The notes under the pieces: model-generated
What the model was told of the DNA's origin: nothing
Seen by the model: the letters and a program-made list of their open reading frames with translations, nothing else
Database searches by the model: none
DNA from: SAR324 cluster bacterium
GTDB taxonomy: Bacteria; SAR324; XYD2-FULL-50-16
Assembly: GCA_002401295.1 (NCBI GenBank)
Contig: NVSR01000146.1
Location: 1-9,937 of the forward strand
Direction: 5' to 3'
DNA length: 9,937 nucleotides
Shown: piece after piece, positions 6,566 through 9,937 of the stretch
Numbering within the stretch: the first letter of the stretch is position 1
How the letters are laid out: each line of letters opens with the position of its first letter
Program-made: the position numbers and the translations under genes

Positions 6566-6587
6566 CCCCCACCTAAATGCGTGGGGG
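6566..6587. terminator. Bidirectional hairpin between frr and yigZ
   Basis: CCCCCAC (6566-6572) and GTGGGGG (6581-6587) form a 7-bp, very G/C-rich stem with an 8-base loop, 24 bases after the frr stop and about 33 bases beyond the yigZ stop. ACTCC (6550-6554) and GGAGT (6586-6590) could extend or compete with it. Downstream T-runs are poor on both strands (CGATTTATT on minus), so it may act as a pausing or RNA-stabilising stem as well as a terminator. Confidence 0.6.
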
Positions 6588-6619
6588 AGTATCACTAAGA
6601 TTGGCAGTGTCACCGCCTC

Positions 6620-7240
6620 CTAGGTTTTAGATTTCTCAATTCGAACCCTCCCAGCGGAAAGGTTCGTTAATTCCTCATGAAAAGCCTTCACCATATTTTC
6701 CTCAACCTCAAGACTTATAACAACCGCTTCTCCGTAATCTACCTTCAGGAAAGATAGATAAGGTCGTGTCATGTAATGTCGGACTTTATTTTCCAAGGTA
6801 TAAGGTAAATAGAGGAGAAAGCCTACCTTGATACTTTTTGTTGTGACCTGTAAAAGCTCAAGCGCTTCTTGTGTTACCCCTGAATAAGCTCTCACCAACC
6901 CTCCAGTTCCCAGTTTAATGCCTCCAAAGTAGCGAACCACCACAACTACAAGTTCACCTATTTTTTTATGACGGAGTACGTTGAATATGGGTTTTCCAGC
7001 AGTACCTCGTGGCTCGCCATCATCACTGTAACCTAGTTCAATTGTATGGGCAGGATTACCGGCGATGTAAGCCCAACAATGATGCCTGGCATCAGGGAAT
7101 TCATGGCGAACCTTTTCCAGAAATTCCAGGGCTGACGCTCGGCCTACAGCTGTAGAAGTGAGAGCAATGAAACGGCTTCGTTTGATTTCTTTCTCGACCC
7201 GTACATGCTCAGCAGGAATCAAGTAGCTATTTGAAGGCAT
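6620..7240 (-). CDS. yigZ: YigZ/IMPACT family protein
   Basis: UPF0029 (IMPACT) family protein of 206 residues, the usual length for bacterial YigZ. The N-terminal domain (about 10-125) carries the family hallmarks SRFIAL (22-27), PDARHHCWAY (49-58), SDDGEPRGTAG (72-82) and RYFGGIKLGTGGLVRAYS (103-120). The C-terminal ferredoxin-like DUF1949 domain covers about 140-200. The biochemical role in bacteria is not settled; the eukaryotic relative IMPACT/Yih1 modulates GCN2 signalling, and the fold has suggested nucleic-acid or ribosome binding. ATG at 7240 is the only start that keeps the conserved N-terminus, yet no Shine-Dalgarno sequence precedes it; a TATAAT box lies 14 bases upstream, so the mRNA may be almost leaderless. 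The gene stands alone, convergent with frr. Confidence 0.93.
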   Translation of the reverse strand: MPSNSYLIPAEHVRVEKEIKRSRFIALTSTAVGRASALEFLEKVRHEFPDARHHCWAYIAGNPAHTIELGYSDDGEPRGTAGKPIFNVLRHKKIGELVVVVVRYFGGIKLGTGGLVRAYSGVTQEALELLQVTTKSIKVGFLLYLPYTLENKVRHYMTRPYLSFLKVDYGEAVVISLEVEENMVKAFHEELTNLSAGRVRIEKSKT

Positions 7241-7254
7241 TAGAATATATAGAT

Positions 7255-7260
7255 ATTATA
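7255..7260 (-). promoter_or_regulatory. Candidate -10 box of yigZ
   Basis: A perfect TATAAT on the minus strand, 14 bases before the yigZ ATG; the matching -35 position holds only a poor match (about 7278-7283). The surrounding sequence is generally A/T-rich, so a chance match is possible. If used, the 5' leader would be around ten bases. Confidence 0.35.
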
Positions 7261-7455
7261 TAGACAACTATAGGGAAAGTACATTTTTAAGCCTTTCAAT
7301 ACTGGGCTCGCACTGCTTCAGCAGTGACTGTAGTTACTGGCTACCCACCCTCTTGAGGGAAGAGAACAAGAAGGATCAACCTACTTTTAAATATAGTCGC
7401 CAGTCAATAACTGATGTAATGGGTCGTATCTTTATTAAGAACTCTCCTATAAACT

Positions 7456-7485
7456 TTGTTTGTTTTTGATCTAAGATGGTAGAAT
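7456..7485 (+). promoter_or_regulatory. Candidate extended -10 promoter of the comFB operon
   Basis: TTGTTT (7456-7461), 18-base spacer, TAGAAT (7480-7485) preceded by TGG, which makes an extended -10 element. It predicts a start near 7492 and a leader of about 175 bases before comFB. Confidence 0.35.
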
Positions 7486-7658
7486 TCCATGAGTTTTTCA
7501 GGAAAACAGGTGGAAAGAGTAACGGTGGTTTGTTACGAAAGAGAAAACCTTACCCAACTTTTACTCCTTAACTAAATTTTGGTGTCCAAGTGGACTCGCT
7601 TTACGCCAGTCTCCATATTGGCTGCTTCCCTCCCCATAGCAAAAGCCAGGGGGTTCAC

Positions 7659-7662
7659 GGAG
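7659..7662 (+). promoter_or_regulatory. Ribosome binding site of comFB (decides the ATG at 7669)
   Basis: GGAG with a 6-base spacer before ATG 7669. It supports the 97-residue form over the longer frame that opens at TTG 7579, whose extra 30 residues are not part of the family. Confidence 0.55.
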
Positions 7663-7668
7663 CGTGGG

Positions 7669-7962
7669 ATGAAAACAGATGATTATGAGATCAACGGTTT
7701 TTCCTTAGAAAAAATCCGTAATACCTATGAAGTGAAAGTCATTGAAATCATGAAGCAGGAGCTTCCCGATTTTTCAGACTTTGATAACTGCAGACTTTGC
7801 ATAGAAGATGTATACGCCCTCAGTCTGAGTCGTATTCCCCCAACCTATGTCCAGTCCGGCAGCGTTATCTTTCGTAAAGAGATTTCCGATGAGGACCTGT
7901 GCGAGGTAGTACGATACGCAATTTTTCAGGTCATGCAACAACCTAAACATCCTGTAGAGTAA
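7669..7962 (+). CDS. comFB: ComFB family protein (late competence protein ComFB-like)
   Basis: A small cytoplasmic protein of 97 residues whose body matches the ComFB family (PF10719): an N-terminal helix (KIRNTYEVKVIEIMKQELPD, 15-34), then the hallmark CRLCIEDVYALSLSRIPPTY (41-60), where C41, C44, the D-V-x-A-L core and the PP-x-Y-V turn are conserved, then a C-terminal helix (EDLCEVVRYAIFQVMQ). In Bacillus the gene lies in the comF competence operon but its role there is unclear; I recall recent work describing ComFB proteins as cyclic di-nucleotide receptors. Here it is not next to comFA or comFC, so a second-messenger sensing role is the more likely reading, by inference. The start at 7669 is chosen for family length and its GGAG site. 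A secreted or membrane TPR-like gene follows after 7 bases, so they form an operon. Confidence 0.8.
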   Translation: MKTDDYEINGFSLEKIRNTYEVKVIEIMKQELPDFSDFDNCRLCIEDVYALSLSRIPPTYVQSGSVIFRKEISDEDLCEVVRYAIFQVMQQPKHPVE

Positions 7963-7969
7963 TATTGAG

Positions 7970-8707
7970 TTGAGAGGAACTTACTTAAGTTTGTTTCTGA
8001 TTATCGTTGGTATATTCGGGAATATTTCTGTAATGAGTGCGAATTCTTTAGAAAATTCCCTCAAATTCCCCATCCAATTATACGAGCAGAAGGACTATTA
8101 CCGTAGTATATCCGAACTTTTACGTTTGGAATTTCAATTTCCGCAGAACTCCGCTCGTCAGCAGCTGCATCTTTATTTGCTTAAAAATTATGATGCGATA
8201 GATAACTTCAGGAAGGTGGAAAAAACAATTGCAGAGATATACAGCCATTCTCCCTCCAACCCCTTTACCCCGGAAAAAAGGATAGCGGCCAAGATTCTTA
8301 CTTTTTCTCTGTTGCGCCAAGGGCAGGAAAAAAAAGCCAAGGAGCTTTGGGAACAACTTGTTCTTCGCCAGGAGGATGTGGATTTTCCTCTAGCCTCAAG
8401 GATCCCTGGGCAAGTTGACCCTGAACAAGCCAGATCTTACTCCGCGATTTTACCTGGAGCAGGTTTACTCCTCTCTAAAGAATATGGTAAAGCTTCCGCT
8501 TCTTTTCTCTTAAATGGGGTCTTTCTACTGGGAATTTTTCAAAGCCTGCAGAACAAACAGTTGGGTTTAGCGGGGCTCCTCTTTTTCTTTGAATGGGGCT
8601 GGTATTCCGGTGGGCAGGAGGCAGCGGCAGAAGCAGCCAATAACTATAATCAACAATTGATTGAGACAACACAAAAGCAATGGACTCTGACGAATCGAGG
8701 GCGCTAA
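7970..8707 (+). CDS. Exported TPR-like protein with C-terminal membrane domain, function unknown
   Basis: 245 residues. A signal peptide or membrane anchor covers 1-24 (short MRGTY head, hydrophobic core LSLFLIIVGIFGNI, then SVMSA before a likely cleavage point). Residues 30-135 are helical and TPR-like (YEQKDYYRSISELLRLEFQF; GQEKKAKELWEQL). The C-terminal third starts with YSAILPGAGLLLSKEYGKAS and two hydrophobic helices (SFLLNGVFLLGIF; LGLAGLLFFFEWGWY) and ends in SGGQEAAAEAANNYNQ. The pattern of P-G-x-G, a glycine-rich turn, paired membrane helices and a terminal A-x-x-Y-N recurs in uncharacterised proteins of Deltaproteobacteria; I give no function. The start is TTG at 7970, 7 bases after the comFB stop; it alone yields a positively charged signal-peptide head. 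Its ribosome binding site is weak, so translation may be coupled to comFB. Expected in the cell envelope. Confidence 0.75.
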   Translation: MRGTYLSLFLIIVGIFGNISVMSANSLENSLKFPIQLYEQKDYYRSISELLRLEFQFPQNSARQQLHLYLLKNYDAIDNFRKVEKTIAEIYSHSPSNPFTPEKRIAAKILTFSLLRQGQEKKAKELWEQLVLRQEDVDFPLASRIPGQVDPEQARSYSAILPGAGLLLSKEYGKASASFLLNGVFLLGIFQSLQNKQLGLAGLLFFFEWGWYSGGQEAAAEAANNYNQQLIETTQKQWTLTNRGR

Positions 8708-8762
8708 ACCGGAGAATAAAACCTTTTGGTTCCTCTTAGGCATGAGCATAACTCCGAGAAAT

Positions 8763-8790
8763 CCCCACCTATAGCAAAGCTTAGGTGGGA
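8763..8790. terminator. Bidirectional hairpin between the comFB operon and hisC
   Basis: CCCACCTA (8764-8771) and TAGGTGGG (8782-8789) form a perfect 8-bp stem; inside it AGC/GCT can add three pairs around an AAA loop with one bulged T. A second short stem CCCC/GGGG (8795-8798, 8805-8808) overlaps the end of hisC. The element lies 56 bases after the TPR-like gene's stop and 11 bases beyond the hisC stop. No strong T-run follows on either strand. It shares CCCCACCTA with the frr/yigZ hairpin. Confidence 0.6.
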
Positions 8791-8800
8791 ATAGCCCCTG

Positions 8801-9892
8801 TTACGGGGAAAGCAGTTCTTGCAAGGCTTTCAGGAGACGTTCCATCTGCTCACGACGACCTATAGAGATCCGGAAGCAGCTATTTAGTTGGGGAGTATTG
8901 AAGTAACGAACCAGAATTCCTTGCTGTTCCAACTGTTTCCAAATTTCCTTTGCTTCCAGTCCAGTGGCTTTCACTAAAATATAATTCGAGTGGGAAGGAA
9001 AGGGGTTCAAACCAGAAAATTGTGCCAACTGCTCTTGAAACCACTCTCGGGTTTCTATCATTGTTACCACTTGCTGCTCATAACTATCCAGGTATTTTAA
9101 ACAAGTGCGCAAGGCGACCTCTGCCGCAACATTTACGCTGTAAGGTGGCTTGATACGCATCATAGCAGCTGCCAGTTCCCGAGACATCAGTCCATAACCA
9201 ACTCTAAGACCAGCTAAGCCAAAACACTTAGAAAACGTTCTCAGAATAATTAGGTTATTGTGCTTTTTTAATTTCCCTACAAAACTGCAACGAGAAAACT
9301 CATAATAAGCCTCATCCACACAGACAATGACGGACTGTGCTAAAAAGTAATCCAAAATTTCCTCTTCCAGGAGATTCCCTGAGGGATTATTCGGAGAACA
9401 GAGAAAGACCAATTTAACTCCACTCAAGTCAAGTTGCTTCACCTTCTCCAGTGAGATGGAAAAATCTGGCTCTCGTGGGCAAGTTTGAAAAATCCCCTTA
9501 TTCAAGGTCACAAGATGGGAGTAGTAGGAGAATGTGGGGGTAAAAGTTAGTACCTTATCACCCGGCTCAATCAAGAGTCGGCAGGCCAAATCAATCAGTT
9601 CATCCGCCCCCGTCCCCCCTACAACCATTTCAGGATCAACACCAGCGTATTGACCAATAGCCTCTCGCAATTCAACTTGGGCAGGGTCCGGGTAAATGTG
9701 ATAATATTTCCCTCGACTCAAAGCCTCTAGTACGTGGGGTGCCGTACCATAAGGGTTTTCATTGGCATCCAATTTGATGATTTCTTCTTCAGGTAGCTTG
9801 AGGCGCTTTGCAATCTGATCAGGGGGTTCGATGGGAGAATAGGGTGCCATGTCTCTCAAAGAAGGACAAAAATATTCTTGAATATCACTCAT
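8801..9892 (-). CDS. hisC: Histidinol-phosphate aminotransferase
   Basis: PLP-dependent class I/II aminotransferase of 363 residues, normal HisC length; it transfers an amino group between glutamate and imidazole acetol phosphate in histidine synthesis, in the cytosol. Motifs: LDANENPYG (41-49), YPDP (67-70), GGTGADELID (92-101) that holds the cofactor phosphate, SPNNPSG (166-172) with N168, VDEAYYEF (192-199) with D193 and Y196, RTFSKCFGLAGLRVGYG (218-234) with K222 as the Schiff-base lysine, and RISIG (341-345) whose arginine binds the substrate carboxylate. Some relatives act on aromatic amino acids, so substrate range is inferred. The ATG is preceded by AGGAG at 7 bases. No other his genes are visible, but the region upstream of its start lies outside the window, so it could be the last gene of an operon coming from the right. 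Confidence 0.95.
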   Translation of the reverse strand: MSDIQEYFCPSLRDMAPYSPIEPPDQIAKRLKLPEEEIIKLDANENPYGTAPHVLEALSRGKYYHIYPDPAQVELREAIGQYAGVDPEMVVGGTGADELIDLACRLLIEPGDKVLTFTPTFSYYSHLVTLNKGIFQTCPREPDFSISLEKVKQLDLSGVKLVFLCSPNNPSGNLLEEEILDYFLAQSVIVCVDEAYYEFSRCSFVGKLKKHNNLIILRTFSKCFGLAGLRVGYGLMSRELAAAMMRIKPPYSVNVAAEVALRTCLKYLDSYEQQVVTMIETREWFQEQLAQFSGLNPFPSHSNYILVKATGLEAKEIWKQLEQQGILVRYFNTPQLNSCFRISIGRREQMERLLKALQELLSP

Positions 9893-9899
9893 AAAAAAG

Positions 9900-9904
9900 C
9901 TCCT
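9900..9904 (-). promoter_or_regulatory. Ribosome binding site of hisC
   Basis: AGGAG on the minus strand, 7 bases before ATG 9892. It is one of the strongest ribosome binding sites in the window, in contrast to frr and yigZ. Confidence 0.65.
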
Positions 9905-9920
9905 GAAGAAGCAAGTTTGA

Positions 9921-9937
9921 TACTTAGTGCCTAAGTA
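9921..9937. repeat. Palindrome upstream of hisC at the window edge
   Basis: TACTTAG-TGC-CTAAGTA: perfect 7-base arms around 3 bases, 28 bases upstream of the hisC ATG. It could be an operator overlapping the promoter region or a short RNA hairpin between hisC and a gene further right. No T-run follows on the minus strand. It may extend beyond the window. Confidence 0.45.

Larger units (their letters stand above)
7241..7668. other. 428-base stretch without a convincing gene; structured leader of comFB
   Basis: It separates yigZ from the divergent comFB. It contains the yigZ promoter region, a clean hairpin CACTGC-TTCA-GCAGTG (7311-7326), a second small one CCCT-CTTG-AGGG (7348-7359), a GTAAC/GTTAC pair near 7520-7540, and GTCC-AAGT-GGAC (7583-7594). 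A candidate comFB promoter lies at 7456-7485, so the first two hairpins precede that start and the later ones fall in the leader. I recognise no known riboswitch, 6S, SRP or RNase P core here. A 31-codon frame from ATG 7476 has no ribosome binding site and is not called. The comFB frame is open back to TTG 7579, but that part looks non-coding. Confidence 0.55.

Noticed and set aside
7290..7400. 6S or SRP RNA in the yigZ/comFB gap
   Set aside because: No SRP core sequence, and no complementary ends or central bubble arrangement expected of 6S RNA could be found by eye.
7476..7571. 31-codon basic peptide frame upstream of comFB
   Set aside because: No Shine-Dalgarno sequence, and it overlaps the candidate comFB promoter; it could not be a leader peptide of a transcript starting near 7492.
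7579..7668. N-terminal extension of comFB from TTG 7579
   Set aside because: The extra 30 residues do not belong to the family, contain a GTCC/GGAC hairpin at DNA level, and the internal ATG at 7669 has a proper GGAG.

Overview
This window looks like ordinary chromosomal DNA from a motile bacterium of moderate to low G+C, probably Gram-negative. A transmembrane single-Cache chemoreceptor, a fused NAD(P)H-hydrate repair enzyme, a stand-alone frr, a YigZ/IMPACT protein, a ComFB-family protein, TPR proteins and a histidinol-phosphate aminotransferase occur together without long operons. That pattern fits a deltaproteobacterial-type lineage (Desulfobacterota or SAR324-like), but no marker here settles the taxonomy. 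I see no transposase, integrase, CRISPR array, tRNA or rRNA.

Layout. 1-1235 (-): N-terminal 411 codons of a chemoreceptor whose signalling tip runs off the left edge. 1236-1733: gene-poor, with a possible decayed 69-residue reading frame that overlaps the chemoreceptor start, and a hairpin terminator for the next gene. 1734-3578 (-): 614-residue cytoplasmic TPR protein with a TTG start. 3579-3864: divergent promoter region. 3865-5349 (+): bifunctional NAD(P)H-hydrate epimerase/dehydratase. 5350-5759 (-): two small membrane-protein genes, one of only 31 codons, whose last stop codon touches the stop of the hydrate-repair gene. 5988-6542 (+): frr. 6620-7240 (-): yigZ. 7241-7668: a 428-base stretch without a convincing gene, carrying hairpins and a candidate promoter. 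7669-8707 (+): comFB followed 7 bases later by a secreted or membrane-anchored TPR-like protein. 8801-9892 (-): hisC, with a palindrome behind its ribosome binding site at the right edge.

Most genes form divergent or convergent pairs, so nearly every junction shows either back-to-back promoters or a shared hairpin. Both fully intergenic convergent junctions (frr/yigZ and the comFB operon/hisC) carry a hairpin built on the same CCCCACCTA word, which suggests a recurrent bidirectional terminator. The parts most worth following are the 31-codon membrane microprotein, the comFB pair with its long structured leader, and the interrupted reading frame coupled to the chemoreceptor. No complete new system is evident.
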